Positions 1 through 8,588 are shown, counted from the stretch's first letter. The stretch: 38,449 nucleotides of DNA from VAXT01 sp035318925 (GCA_035318925.1 DATHDS010000009.1:1-38449), one strand, 5' to 3'. The notes: generated by a model not told the origin, from the letters alone. Numbers and translations are program-made.

Positions 1-127
1 CATCATCTTGACCGGCATCGTCATCGGTGGCGTCACCAAGCCGCTCCACGACCTGATCGAGAACATCCAGAAATCGAAGGAGGACAAGGAGAACCCGAAC
101 GAGGTGTCCGGCCAGGCGGCGAGCTAG
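1..127 (+). CDS. C-terminal end of a membrane protein (partial)
   Basis: The window opens inside this gene. From base 2 the frame gives about 41 residues up to a TAG at 125-127. They begin with a hydrophobic, glycine-containing stretch (IILTGIVIGGV), followed by TKPLHDLIENI and a charged lysine/glutamate tail. This looks like the last transmembrane helix and cytosolic tail of an integral membrane protein. The motif TKPLHDLI recalls the tail of small uncharacterised actinobacterial membrane proteins, but I cannot name a family from so little. The start lies outside the window. No other gene on this strand is coupled to it. Confidence 0.55.
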   Translation, partial: IILTGIVIGGVTKPLHDLIENIQKSKEDKENPNEVSGQAAS

Positions 128-141
128 CAGCAGTCGCGCCC

Positions 142-336
142 GACGACGCCAGAGAGGCAGAGTTCGCATCCGACTACGACGTCGCGCACACGACGCTCGG
201 CCGCTATTTCGAGCGGCCGAAAGTCGCGAAGCAAAATGTCGGGACAACTCGGTGGCAGTCCAACTTAGGCTTCGGAGGAGGCTCCCACGGCTCGAGTGGG
301 TCGTTTGGCGGTGCTGCGTACGTCACTGTCATCTAA
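142..336 (+). pseudogene. Remnant encoding a helix-turn-helix-like segment, no start codon
   Basis: One frame, open from inside the preceding gene to a TAA at 334-336, reads AEFASDYDVAHTTLGRYFER and then PKVAKQ. This resembles the second half of small helix-turn-helix DNA-binding domains (small residue, xGVxxTTLxRYxxRP pattern). It continues into a glycine/serine-rich tail ending AAYVTVI. No ATG, GTG or TTG precedes the HTH-like part in this frame except by running back through the upstream gene, so it reads as a 5'-deleted remnant. A 9-bp hairpin (197-205 pairing with 212-220) falls inside it and could instead act as a terminator for the gene ending at 127. The family assignment is pattern recognition only. 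Confidence 0.3.
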
Positions 337-377
337 ATGCCTCTGAACGAAGTCTACCCCAGCTCAGCAGGGATCGT

Positions 378-1328
378 TTAGCCCGCGGCGCCACGGTCCG
401 CTGGCGTCGGAGCCTTGGCTCGAGCCGAGGAAAACTTCTCTGGTAGCGGCCAACCCCAGAGGAGGCATCTATTGATGGCACGCGCGATTTCGTGCTCCTC
501 GGCGAAGCTCCGGGGCAGTCGTAACCCGAGCTTCTGGTAAAGCTCGAGCCGGTGAAGATCTATGCTCGCTCGTTTCCGCCTCCCGAGCCGGTCGAGAGCG
601 GCGACTGCTTGCCGGTATAAGAGAGCGACGGTGAGAAGCATCAGAGCGTATGCCCAGGCGAAGCGAGCCGAATGCGGGTGGTTGAGTATCTCGTCCGCGA
701 CGAGGGTCCCGAAGACCGCAAGCGCGCCGAGAGTGCCGTTTACGAAGAAGGCGAGGTCGGTCCTTGCCTCCTCGTAGAGTGCGCGTTCGCCGTCGGACAT
801 GAGTGCCAGGATGTGGTCCTCGATCGCGTCCATATCTAAGCGCCAGCGCGACCAGGCGTAGTTCGGTGTTGCTTTGTTCGTGTTGCCGTAGGCCGTCGGC
901 ATGAGCGCATCAGACTGTTGTGGATAGCGCCGGTCGAGGTGCCAAGCCAGCTGCGTCTGGCGAGCTTGGTCTTGTGAGGCGTCCCTCGCCTTCACGAGTC
1001 GGCTGAACGTCCGCCTCGAGGGCAACATCACAAGCCATGTGAAGGGTTGAATGAAGCGCGCGATGGGCGACCCCGGTCGTGGCATGAGGAAAACGCCAGA
1101 CAAGAAGAGCTCGACGAGATTTCTCGCCCCTGCCGCCATAAGCCCGACCAAGAGAGCTGCCCCACCGACGATCAAGACTTGTGCGCCCTCGCTATGCCGC
1201 TCGTACACGTTCGGAAGAAGATCCGACGTCAGTGAGTGCGCGAGGACGAAAAGACTGAAGAACGACGGAAGGAAGAAGCCGACAACGAAGTAACGGCCGA
1301 ATACGCTTGCGACGTCCCTCAGTGCCAT
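378..1328 (-). CDS. Uncharacterised multi-pass membrane protein
   Basis: This is a 316-residue protein of unknown function. There are two hydrophobic helices near the N-terminus (GRYFVVGFFLPSFFSLFVL, then VLIVGGAALLVGLMAAGA) and two more around residues 195-240 (FFVNGTLGALAVFGTLVA and FAWAYALMLLTVALLY). Between them sits a soluble, charged segment containing LMPTAYGNTNKATPNYAWSR. That 'LPT-x-GN' stretch before a tyrosine-rich, acidic region recalls a widespread family of uncharacterised bacterial membrane proteins; this is recognition by eye, not a search result. The gene starts 14 nt after the stop of the phosphoesterase gene on the same strand and so is probably the last gene of a three-gene operon (phospholipase D-like, phosphoesterase, this protein). 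A role in membrane lipid handling would be a guess from context. Confidence 0.7.
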   Translation of the reverse strand: MALRDVASVFGRYFVVGFFLPSFFSLFVLAHSLTSDLLPNVYERHSEGAQVLIVGGAALLVGLMAAGARNLVELFLSGVFLMPRPGSPIARFIQPFTWLVMLPSRRTFSRLVKARDASQDQARQTQLAWHLDRRYPQQSDALMPTAYGNTNKATPNYAWSRWRLDMDAIEDHILALMSDGERALYEEARTDLAFFVNGTLGALAVFGTLVADEILNHPHSARFAWAYALMLLTVALLYRQAVAALDRLGRRKRASIDLHRLELYQKLGLRLPRSFAEEHEIARAINRCLLWGWPLPEKFSSARAKAPTPADRGAAG

Positions 1329-1342
1329 GGGCAGGCCGGTCC

Positions 1343-2821
1343 TTACGGCTTGCCTGAAGGAAGGCCGCGGTCCCGCATCGCGACCGCAAAGGCCGTGAAC
1401 TCGCGCTGGAGGTCCGTTGGTTCCCAGTCCTGGCCCGCACCATCTGGCTCAGGAGCGGGCTGCCCCGGCGCCGCCGCCCGGCGCGCAGCTCGAGCGTCCT
1501 TTCGCCACTTGTCGAGCTCAGAAAGCAACGACTCGTGGCCGGGAAGCCCCACCCGCGGCGTATCGTCGAGCACGACCCCGAGGTGCTGAGCTCGTTCGAC
1601 TCGGAGACCCATTCGCCTGATCGCAGTCGCGGAATCGCTCGCGAAGCGCAGCAAGATCGTCTTCATAAGACTCGTATGGTCGAAGAGCTCGTGACAGACG
1701 AAGTTGCGGACGCGCGGTCCGATGACAAGTGCGGGCACGCGCACGCCATAGGTGGCAAAGCCTGAGCCGTCGTCGACTGGCGGCGGCGGGACGTGGTCAT
1801 AGAAGCCGCCGTGTTCGTCGTAGGTGATGACGAGTAACGTGTCTGCCCAGTCGGGGCTATTAGCAAGGGCGTGGTAGAGCTCGAGCACGAGCTGCTGGCC
1901 GGCGCGAATATCTGAGGGCGGATGATCGTCGTTGGAGGTCGTGTCGGAGACTCTGAGATCGACGAAGTTCGGGTCAATCCAAGAGATCTCCCGCAATCCG
2001 TGCTCGCCCTCTTTGGTCGCGTCATCGAGGAAGCTGTCCTGAAACTCGAACGACGCCTCGGCAGCGCGCAAGGGCAGACTGATCTCTTTGCGGTTGAAGT
2101 AGGCGAAATTCTTGCGGTCGGGGCGAAAGAAGTCCCGGTAGCGCTTGTCGGCGCCGCGCAGCGTCGCTGGGTCATGCGAATACCAGCGCCACTGTCCTTC
2201 GTCGAGTTGGCGCGTGAAGGCTTCGACCTCGAAGATCGGCGCGTTCTCGATCGCGTGCAGCGGTCCCGCTCCACCCAGGCGACGGAAGAAACGCTCCCAG
2301 GGGCGCAGGCGATGCCCGACCGACTCTGAGGTCTTCGCAGCGAGCGCGTAGAGACGGTTGGGCCAGGTATCCCCGGGAATCGAACTGTGCCAGGAATCGC
2401 AGACGCAGTAGTTCCGCGCGAGGAAGTCGTAGACCGGCAGATGCTCCCGCGTGTAGTGGCCCATCGGTAGCGAGCGGAACTCCTCCGGCGGCGCCTTCTC
2501 GCGGATGAAGTTCTTGACGAAACCGCCGTTTCCACCGGCCAGCTGTTCGGCAACAGAACTCGGTCCGTGCTGGGGATCAAGGGTCTTATCGAACGGTTTA
2601 CCGGGCAAGTGGAAAGCGGTCTGCTCCTTCGGAAAGGGGAAGACCGTGATCCGCTTACCCTGGCCATCCTCGTTCGACTCGTCGCCGGTAAGACCATTTA
2701 CCTCGGGTAGGCCATCACCCTTCAGGTAGCCAAGCATGTGGTCGAAGGAGCGGTTCTCCATCATCAGGACGACGATGTGCTTGATCTGCGCGAGTCGCGC
2801 GAGGGCGAGATCTTCAGCCAT
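1343..2821 (-). CDS. Phosphoesterase, phospholipase C / acid phosphatase AcpA family
   Basis: The 492-residue protein opens with IKHIVVLMMENRSFDHMLGY (about residues 13-32), the hallmark of the alkaline-phosphatase-like phosphoesterase family that includes bacterial phospholipase C and AcpA. The Glu-Asn pair contributes to the metal/nucleophile site. A second signature, DEHGGFYDHVPPP, lies near residue 330, with DTWPNR in between. These enzymes hydrolyse phosphate esters, often phospholipid head groups. Most members are exported, but no Sec or Tat signal peptide is visible before the first motif here, so the enzyme looks cytosolic unless a start was missed. A GAGG sequence precedes the ATG. 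It lies 41 nt after the phospholipase D-like gene and 14 nt before the membrane protein, in one operon. Substrate is unknown. Confidence 0.85.
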   Translation of the reverse strand: MAEDLALARLAQIKHIVVLMMENRSFDHMLGYLKGDGLPEVNGLTGDESNEDGQGKRITVFPFPKEQTAFHLPGKPFDKTLDPQHGPSSVAEQLAGGNGGFVKNFIREKAPPEEFRSLPMGHYTREHLPVYDFLARNYCVCDSWHSSIPGDTWPNRLYALAAKTSESVGHRLRPWERFFRRLGGAGPLHAIENAPIFEVEAFTRQLDEGQWRWYSHDPATLRGADKRYRDFFRPDRKNFAYFNRKEISLPLRAAEASFEFQDSFLDDATKEGEHGLREISWIDPNFVDLRVSDTTSNDDHPPSDIRAGQQLVLELYHALANSPDWADTLLVITYDEHGGFYDHVPPPPVDDGSGFATYGVRVPALVIGPRVRNFVCHELFDHTSLMKTILLRFASDSATAIRRMGLRVERAQHLGVVLDDTPRVGLPGHESLLSELDKWRKDARAARRAAAPGQPAPEPDGAGQDWEPTDLQREFTAFAVAMRDRGLPSGKP

Positions 2822-2862
2822 CAGATCCTCACTGCTCGATCACCAGCCGAGTCTGTTCGGGC

Positions 2863-3504
2863 TCATCGCCCGGGGCTGACCGGAGTCGGTTGCTTCGGTG
2901 CCCGCTTTCCGGCCGCGGCCGCTGCCATCTGCTTCAGCATCCAGTCGTGGTTGAGGTCAAGAACCGACCGGGTCTCGGCGGCGATCACTGCGTTGCGGCT
3001 GAGCGTGAGTTCGTTGTCCTGCTCACCCTCCCCGGAGAGGCTCCAGTTCGTCGAACCCCGCACGGTGTAGACACCGTCGACGATGACAATCTTCAGGTGG
3101 CTGATCGCGTGCCCGACGGCGCTCGTGCCGATTGCGATCGAGTTTCCGAATGCATCGTTCGCCCATTGCTTGAGGATCGCCTGCTCGTGCTTTCCCCCTG
3201 CTTGCGTCTTGTCGAGTGAGAGCTGCACATAGACGTGCTGCTCCTTCAGCTTCCCGCGAATGATCTGATCGAGCTCGTCGTCGTCGTAGCCGAACATGTT
3301 GAGGACGACCGAGCGCTGGGCACTCTGCAGCAGCGTCACGAGCAACCCGTGCACATCATCGCGCGGCGACCAGAATGTGCGGAAGTCGTCCGGGTAGTGG
3401 TCGAGGAAGCGCTTTTCTTGCTTGTACTGGGCGAGCTCCTGCCAGTTGAAGCGGGGAGCGGTCTTCGCCGCCCGAGGCGTCCTTTTCCTCCTCGGCGGAG
3501 CCAT
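2863..3504 (-). CDS. Single-domain phospholipase D-like (HKD) protein
   Basis: This 213-residue protein has one phospholipase D-type active-site motif, HLKIVIVD (H-x-K-x4-D, about residues 137-144), followed by GSTNWS, the usual Asn/Ser continuation. Such small one-motif members (Nuc-type, PLDc_2) act as dimers and cleave phosphodiesters in DNA or lipids. I chose the ATG at 3504 rather than upstream in-frame codons because an AAAGGAGGT ribosome site lies 8 nt before it. The N-terminus is very basic (MAPPRRKRTPRAAK) with no signal peptide, which would suit nucleic-acid contact. It is the first gene of an operon with a phosphoesterase and a membrane protein. Nuclease versus lipase activity cannot be told from sequence. 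Confidence 0.8.
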   Translation of the reverse strand: MAPPRRKRTPRAAKTAPRFNWQELAQYKQEKRFLDHYPDDFRTFWSPRDDVHGLLVTLLQSAQRSVVLNMFGYDDDELDQIIRGKLKEQHVYVQLSLDKTQAGGKHEQAILKQWANDAFGNSIAIGTSAVGHAISHLKIVIVDGVYTVRGSTNWSLSGEGEQDNELTLSRNAVIAAETRSVLDLNHDWMLKQMAAAAAGKRAPKQPTPVSPGR

Positions 3505-4131
3505 CGCGGCAGACCTCCTTTCGGGGACTTCGGTCCGATCGTACGCCTCGCGCTGACCAGAATCAATGCCTTTCATTGACTTCTGTTGGCGGGTCTGGTA
3601 CGAACGCTGTCCCGCGCGGCTCAGCAGTCCGCGTTACATCGGGTCGATGCGTATTCGGGACGGGTCGGCGGGTTTTCGGCTCTGTGAGGCAGTTCGCTGC
3701 GAATAGGGGGCGGACGTCGTGCTCACATTCTGTAACGCGAGCGCCGTCTCATGCTCGGATGTCGCGTCGATCTCTCGTCGTGTCGCTCCGTCGTCCTCCG
3801 ACAGGCACGCGTTCGTCATTGCGCCGGGGCGGAGCCGGCGCTCGTTGTCGCACAAGAGCCGAACGACGACACGGGCCCGAAGCCTGCTCCGTAGAGCGGA
3901 TCAGCTTCACGCGCACGCGTGAGTAATCAGCGAGGACCGGCCTGCCTGCTCAACGCCGGGCGTTGGACACCCACGGCTCGCGCCGGCTCGGGCTGGGTCC
4001 AGCTAAGCCCGACTCTCCGACTGGCGCAGTGGCGCACTGGCGTGCTGCACCAGTGAGAGCGCATCGGCGCTCGAGTAATGTCGACAAGTGCGTCCACGAG
4101 AGGCGTGCCCAAGAGCGAGAGGAGAAGCTCG
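3505..4131. other. Apparently gene-free 0.6 kb stretch
   Basis: I find no convincing coding region here on either strand: the open frames are short, arginine-rich and lack ribosome sites. It should hold the promoters of the divergent genes on each side. On the minus strand, upstream of the phospholipase D-like gene, TCAATG and CATTGA form a 6-bp inverted repeat with a 5-nt spacer (3563-3579), a possible operator. AT content is slightly raised around 3560-3720. A decayed gene cannot be excluded. Confidence 0.4.
3513..3521 (-). promoter_or_regulatory. Strong ribosome-binding site deciding the PLD-like start
   Basis: On the minus strand the sequence AAAGGAGGT is a near-perfect anti-16S match and lies 8 nt before the ATG at 3504. 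It argues against longer versions of the protein that would begin around 3576. It also contrasts with the many apparently leaderless genes elsewhere in the window. Confidence 0.75.
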
Positions 4132-4584
4132 ATGACAGGCAAGGCTGAATTCACGGCCGAGGAGTGGGAGACCGTCCTGCAGGGACCGCCAACCGCCGGG
4201 ATGATCGTCATTACGGCACAGCGGGGAGGGACTTTCCGCGAGACGCTCTCGATCGCGAAGGCGTATGTGGAAGCGCGTCAGCACCACGGCGAGAGCGAGT
4301 TGCTCGACGAGATCGTGTCGGCGAGGCCGGAACTCGAGCACACCCGCTATCACTCGGCCGAGGAGCTCAAGGAGCACGGCTTGCAACATCTTCGCGACGC
4401 GGTCGGCTTGCTCGAGCGGAAGGCGACGCCCGAGGAGCTCGATGCGTACAAGAGCTTCGTCCTCAGTCTCGCGGACAAGGTCGCCAACGCACATCGAGAG
4501 GGCGGGAGCGCCGAGGCCGTCAGCGAGGCGGAGCGGGCGGCCATCGGGGAGATCGCCGCCGCGCTCGAGGCAACGAACACCTAG
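4132..4584 (+). CDS. Conserved hypothetical helical protein
   Basis: This is a 150-residue soluble protein, predominantly charged and helix-forming, beginning MTGKAEFTAEEWETVLQGPP and continuing TAGMIVITAQRGGTFRET. I take the ATG at 4132 because GAGAGGAG lies just upstream; a longer frame back to 4078 has no such site. The small-residue-rich segment GPPTAGMIVITAQRGGTFRE and the later HTRYHSAEELKEHGLQ block look strongly conserved in type, as in uncharacterised actinobacterial and proteobacterial proteins of about this length. There are no transmembrane segments, signal peptide or metal motif. It is a single gene, followed by a clear terminator at 4655-4690. I can assign no function. Confidence 0.75.
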   Translation: MTGKAEFTAEEWETVLQGPPTAGMIVITAQRGGTFRETLSIAKAYVEARQHHGESELLDEIVSARPELEHTRYHSAEELKEHGLQHLRDAVGLLERKATPEELDAYKSFVLSLADKVANAHREGGSAEAVSEAERAAIGEIAAALEATNT

Positions 4585-4654
4585 AGCTGCTGGGGCGGCG
4601 GGCGACGAGTGGGGCCTCCTTGACGCGGGCTCGAGGCGCCACAGCGACGGCAGT

Positions 4655-4690
4655 AAGCGAAGGCCACCCGAAAGGACGGCCTTCGCTTTT
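4655..4690 (+). terminator. Rho-independent terminator
   Basis: A perfect 11-bp stem (4655-4665 pairing with 4678-4688, AAGCGAAGGCC and its complement) encloses a 12-nt loop and ends in TTTT. It lies 70 nt after the stop of the helical protein gene and is the best-formed intrinsic terminator in the window. Confidence 0.8.
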
Positions 4691-4862
4691 CCGCACGTGT
4701 CGTACTTCCAACAAAGGGCGACAAAGCCCCCTCACGTGTGGCAGGAGCTGCGGGCTTCGGAGCGGAAGCACGACCCGCCGTCGTCAGCGCAGGCTGAGGC
4801 CTGCGGCGACGGCCTGCTCAATCGAGCCGAAGCGCTCGACGAGGGCTTACACGCGCAGCGGG

Positions 4863-6068
4863 CTAGAAGTGGGAAGTCACGCCTGCCGGATCATCGTCCG
4901 CCGTCGCCGCCGAATCCGGCTCCTCGTACCAGGAGTAGGCGTACTTCCCGTCGTCCAGCTTCTTCGCCAGCTTCGTCAGCCGCAGCGGGTGGAACGTGTC
5001 GCACATCACAGCTAGCTCGTGCGTCTCGGTCTGCCCTATCGACTTCTCGGCGAGGCCGGGGTGTGGCCCGTGGGGTATGCCCGACGGATGAAGCGTCACC
5101 GAGCCGACCTCGATGCCACGGCGCGAGCCGAAGTTGCCCGAGACGTAATAGATCATCTCCTCGGAGTTCAGGTTCGAATGGTGATAGGGGATTGGGATCG
5201 CCTGCGGGTCGAAGTCCAGCTTGCGAGGGCAGAAGGAGCAGATCACGAAGTTCCGCCCCTCGAAGGTCTGGTGCGAAGGCGGCGGCATGTGGATGCGCCC
5301 CGTGATCGGCTCGAAGTCGCTGATGTTGAACGTCCAGGGATATACAAAACCGTCCCACCCCACGACGTCGAACGGGTGATAGTCGAGCACGTAGGTCTGG
5401 AAGCCGTCCTTGACCCGCACCTTGACGACGTGGTCGCCGCGGTCGCGATGGGTACGGAGCTCCTCCGGCGGATGGATGTCGCGGTGGTAGTACGGAGCAT
5501 GCTCGAGCAGCTGCCCGTAGTCGTTCCGGTACCGGCGCGGGATCTCGATCAGGCCGGGCGACTCGAAGACCACGTAGCGCTGCGGCCCTTCGGAGGCGAA
5601 CCGGTAGGTCGTGCCGCGCGGGACGACGACGTAGTCGCCCTCGCGGTAGGGAAGATCGCCGAAGATCGTCTCGATCGTCCCTGAGCCCTCGTGGACGAAG
5701 ATCACCTCGTCCCCCTCGCCGTTGCGGTAATACGTCTCCATCTGCTCGACCGGGCGGCAGAGCGAGATCTCGACGTCGTCGTTCCACATCAGGAGCTGCC
5801 TGCCCGACACGGCATCGCCCCCCTCGTCGATGCCGGACGTCTTCATGTGCCGGTGCGCATGGGCGTCCGGCACCCACTCCTCGCGCTCGATCGGCTCGAA
5901 GTCGCCGAGTTCTTTGACGCGGCAGGGCGAGATGAGGTGATACAGGATCGACTCGTTGCCCGAAAAGCCCTCGAGGCCCATGACCTCTTCGGTCAGGAGC
6001 GTGCCGTTGTCTCGGAACTGAATGTGCCGCTTTCGAGGGACGTCGCCGCGGCGCTGGTAGGTGGGCAT
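4863..6068 (-). CDS. hmgA: Homogentisate 1,2-dioxygenase family protein
   Basis: The enzyme opens the aromatic ring of homogentisate to maleylacetoacetate in tyrosine and phenylalanine breakdown, using a non-haem Fe(II) in a cupin fold. In this 401-residue protein the C-terminal cupin shows H-S-N-L-N-S-E, matching the H-x5-E iron-ligand spacing of known homogentisate dioxygenases, and LHPSGIPHGPHPG supplies the third histidine. An N-terminal cupin-like part contains GDEVIFVHEGSG. It is somewhat shorter than the 430-445 residues usual in proteobacteria, as in actinobacterial homologues. The ATG at 6068 follows a TATCCT box by 7 nt and is the natural start; longer frames add low-complexity residues. 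hppD and a fumarylacetoacetase-family gene lie nearby on the same strand, which supports the pathway call. Confidence 0.85.
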   Translation of the reverse strand: MPTYQRRGDVPRKRHIQFRDNGTLLTEEVMGLEGFSGNESILYHLISPCRVKELGDFEPIEREEWVPDAHAHRHMKTSGIDEGGDAVSGRQLLMWNDDVEISLCRPVEQMETYYRNGEGDEVIFVHEGSGTIETIFGDLPYREGDYVVVPRGTTYRFASEGPQRYVVFESPGLIEIPRRYRNDYGQLLEHAPYYHRDIHPPEELRTHRDRGDHVVKVRVKDGFQTYVLDYHPFDVVGWDGFVYPWTFNISDFEPITGRIHMPPPSHQTFEGRNFVICSFCPRKLDFDPQAIPIPYHHSNLNSEEMIYYVSGNFGSRRGIEVGSVTLHPSGIPHGPHPGLAEKSIGQTETHELAVMCDTFHPLRLTKLAKKLDDGKYAYSWYEEPDSAATADDDPAGVTSHF

Positions 6069-6075
6069 GCCCAAA

Positions 6076-6081
6076 AGGATA
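6076..6081 (-). promoter_or_regulatory. -10 box of hmgA, leaderless arrangement
   Basis: TATCCT on the minus strand ends 7 nt before the hmgA ATG, the spacing expected when transcription starts at or next to the start codon. No Shine-Dalgarno sequence lies between. A clear -35 is not evident. Confidence 0.5.
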
Positions 6082-6175
6082 AAGAAGACCCCTCGTTCGG
6101 GTGCCCTCGATGGGGGGCAACAGTTCGAGGGAACTCTCGCGAGGGATCCGCCGGCCGCCCCGATCACAGGGGCAG

Positions 6176-7780
6176 GTGCCGTACTCCGCCCTCTCACTTC
6201 TGCCCCGCCGTCTTGCAGTCGCCGGCCTCGCCGCCGGCCTCGCGCTCGCGCTGGCGGCGTCGTTCTCAGCGCACGCCTCGGCGGCCTCGCGGTCGACCTG
6301 CAGTGTGCAGAAGCGCGCGGCCCGAATCGTCTCTCTGAGCCTCTTCCAGGGCCAGATCAAGCCTGCTCGGGCAGCGTTCTATCGCAAGCACAGGCGCGCG
6401 CGGGCCCGTCACAAGTTCCTCGTCGGCCAGCAACGAAGGCTCACGGCTCTGAAGCGCGCCGTGATCCATTGCGGCACATCCGGAGGACGCGCGGTTGCCG
6501 ATGCCGTCCCCGATCCAACGCCGTCGCCCTGCTCCCCGTCGCTCTATTCCGCCCCGTTCACGGAGATGAACGAGGGGACGACGAACTCCGCGCTTCCACT
6601 GCGGCCGAGTGGCCCGATCCGCGCCGTGATGCTCTTCGTGGACTTCTCGGATCTCCATGCGAGCGAGTCGACGAGTGCCCTCTACAACCAACTGGTCCCG
6701 CGCTCCCGCGCCTGGTACAACGAGGTCTCGTACGGGCGCGCACGGCTCGACGTCACCCCTGTCAACCACTGGGTCCGCATGCCGCGCAGCCTGGGCAGCT
6801 ACGGGCTCCGGGACGGCATCAGCTGGCCCGAGCACCACGACTACCTCGCCGACGCGATCGGCGCAGCCGACGCCGGCGTCGACTTCTCGGCCTATCAGGT
6901 CGTCTACGTCGTCGCTCCGAAGGGCACATTGGTCGAGCGCTCGCCGGCCTTCCAAGCCTATCCCGGCTCGGGCATCCAGGCAGACGGAACGGAGATTCGG
7001 TACGGCGCGACCTTCTTCGACGACACGAAGTCCGACGCGAGGTACGGAGCCAACGTCCTGATCCACGAGACGGGGCACATCCTGGGTCTGCCCGACCTCT
7101 ACGACGTCCCCCACCCCACGTACTGGTCTCTCTTCCGCTACGCCGGAGGCTGGGACATGATGAGCTGGAACGACCCGGGCGGGCACTTCCTCGCCTGGGA
7201 GAAGTGGAAGCTCGGCTGGCTCGATGCTTCGCAGCTCACCTGCCTGACGGGCCCCGGCGAGCTGACGACGACGATCACCCCGATCGAACGGGCCGGGGGC
7301 TTGAAGGCAATCGTCGTGCCGACCGGTCTCTCGTCTGCCTATGTAATGGAGGCGCGCAGGCGGATCGGCCAGGACGGTTGGGTGTGTAACTCGGGTGTCC
7401 TCATCTACTCCGTCGATGCTTCGGTCCGCACCGGCCTCGGTCCGGTCCACGTGCGCGCGGCACGGCGTGACGGGAGCGGCGACGCGCTCAGTCGCTGTGG
7501 CCCCCTCTACAACGCGACGTTCGACAGTGCGAGAGGCGAGGTCGCCCGTTTCACCGACGACGCCGCTGGGCTCACCGTGCAGGTGCTCTCGTCGAACGCG
7601 ACCGGCTACCGCGTCCACGTGACGCGGACGTCGCTCGGAAACCAGGAGCTGACCGGCCGGCGCGCGCAGGGCGGAGTGGGTGGGCAGACAGAGGATCTGG
7701 CGCCTCCGCAGGCTCCGTTCTCGGCGATCTCGTACCCGTTCGGGGTCGGCTGGGACCTCGGCCCGCTCACCGCGGACTAG
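6176..7780 (+). CDS. Secreted M6-family metalloprotease
   Basis: This is a predicted exported zinc protease. The motif HETGHILGLPDLYD (about residues 297-310) is HExxHxxGxxD, as in M6/immune-inhibitor-A-like and other metzincin-type peptidases, followed by WDMMSWNDPGGH, which fits the Met-turn region of the M6 family. From the GTG at 6176 the N-terminus is a standard signal peptide: a basic PRR, a hydrophobic AVAGLAAGLALALAASF core and an AHASA cleavage-like end. GTG 6101 and ATG 6110 are in frame but give an overlong n-region and leave only 32-41 bp to the divergent hmgA, so I prefer 6176 (534 residues). The mature N-terminus is basic; four or more cysteines suggest disulphides. The 3' end overlaps the convergent fumarylacetoacetase-family gene by 14 bp. 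Confidence 0.8.
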   Translation: MPYSALSLLPRRLAVAGLAAGLALALAASFSAHASAASRSTCSVQKRAARIVSLSLFQGQIKPARAAFYRKHRRARARHKFLVGQQRRLTALKRAVIHCGTSGGRAVADAVPDPTPSPCSPSLYSAPFTEMNEGTTNSALPLRPSGPIRAVMLFVDFSDLHASESTSALYNQLVPRSRAWYNEVSYGRARLDVTPVNHWVRMPRSLGSYGLRDGISWPEHHDYLADAIGAADAGVDFSAYQVVYVVAPKGTLVERSPAFQAYPGSGIQADGTEIRYGATFFDDTKSDARYGANVLIHETGHILGLPDLYDVPHPTYWSLFRYAGGWDMMSWNDPGGHFLAWEKWKLGWLDASQLTCLTGPGELTTTITPIERAGGLKAIVVPTGLSSAYVMEARRRIGQDGWVCNSGVLIYSVDASVRTGLGPVHVRAARRDGSGDALSRCGPLYNATFDSARGEVARFTDDAAGLTVQVLSSNATGYRVHVTRTSLGNQELTGRRAQGGVGGQTEDLAPPQAPFSAISYPFGVGWDLGPLTAD

Positions 7781-8588
7781 CAACGCGGTTCCGCAGCACG
7801 CCGATCCCTTCGATCTCCAGCTCGACGACGTCTCCTCGCTCGAGCCAGCGTCCGTCGCCGTGCTCGAGGATGCAGCCCGTGCCGACGGTGCCCGAGCCGA
7901 GGATGTCGCCGGGACGCAGGCGCGTGTTGCGGGCGGCGTGGGCGACGATCGCGTCCCACGAGTGGTGCATCGTTCCGCTCGAGCCCCGGGAGCGCTCCTC
8001 GCCGTTCACACGCGCGACCATCTCCAGCGAGAGGTCGCCGAGCTCGTCGGGCGTGACGAGCACCGGGCCGATGCTCGTGGCGAAGTCCTTCCCTTTCGCA
8101 GGGCCGAGTCCGATCTTCATCTCGGGCCGCTGCAGGTCGCGCGCCGACCAGTCGTTCATGACGGTGAAGCCCCCAATCTCGCCGCGTGCGCCGATGACCG
8201 CTGCCAGCTCGAGCTCGTAGTCGAGCTCCTGGCTTCCCTCCGGATATGGGATCTCGTCCTCAGGCCCGTAGATCGCAGCCGGATTGGAGAAGTAGAAGGC
8301 CGGGATCTCGTACCACTCGGGCACCATCCCCAGGCCTCGCAGAGCACGCGCCGTCTTGACGTGCTGCTCGAACGCGTAGAAGTCGCGCACCGACGGAGGG
8401 TGGAGGACGGGCGGCCGCAGGTCGACCTCGTCGAGCGGATACTCGGCGTGCGCCCTGGCATCGCCGCCGCCGGTGAAGAAGGACTGGAGCGTCTGCGCCG
8501 CGAGCTGGATCACGCGGTCGCCCTCGATGCGGCCGGGCCACCCGCGTTCGAGGTTCTCGCCCTTGGGGCTGAACATGCAGAGTCTCAT
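7767..8588 (-). CDS. fahA: Fumarylacetoacetate hydrolase family protein
   Basis: The 273-residue protein has the FAH fold signatures: SVRDFYAFEQH (about residues 65-75), the metal-binding DYELELAAVIG (E-x-E), FTVMNDWSARDLQ and KGKDFATSIGPVLVT. In the tyrosine pathway fumarylacetoacetase splits fumarylacetoacetate into fumarate and acetoacetate using Mg2+ or Ca2+. FAH-family enzymes also include other C-C hydrolases and acylpyruvases, but hmgA and hppD on the same strand make the tyrosine role likely. The start ATG at 8588 overlaps the stop of the cation transporter gene (ATGA), so translation is probably coupled. Its end overlaps the M6 protease gene tail to tail. Confidence 0.8.
   Translation of the reverse strand: MRLCMFSPKGENLERGWPGRIEGDRVIQLAAQTLQSFFTGGGDARAHAEYPLDEVDLRPPVLHPPSVRDFYAFEQHVKTARALRGLGMVPEWYEIPAFYFSNPAAIYGPEDEIPYPEGSQELDYELELAAVIGARGEIGGFTVMNDWSARDLQRPEMKIGLGPAKGKDFATSIGPVLVTPDELGDLSLEMVARVNGEERSRGSSGTMHHSWDAIVAHAARNTRLRPGDILGSGTVGTGCILEHGDGRWLERGDVVELEIEGIGVLRNRVASPR

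Noticed and set aside
3576..3926. Open frames in the stretch before the helical protein
   Set aside because: No ribosome site, no leaderless -10, biased arginine/serine composition and no recognisable motif.
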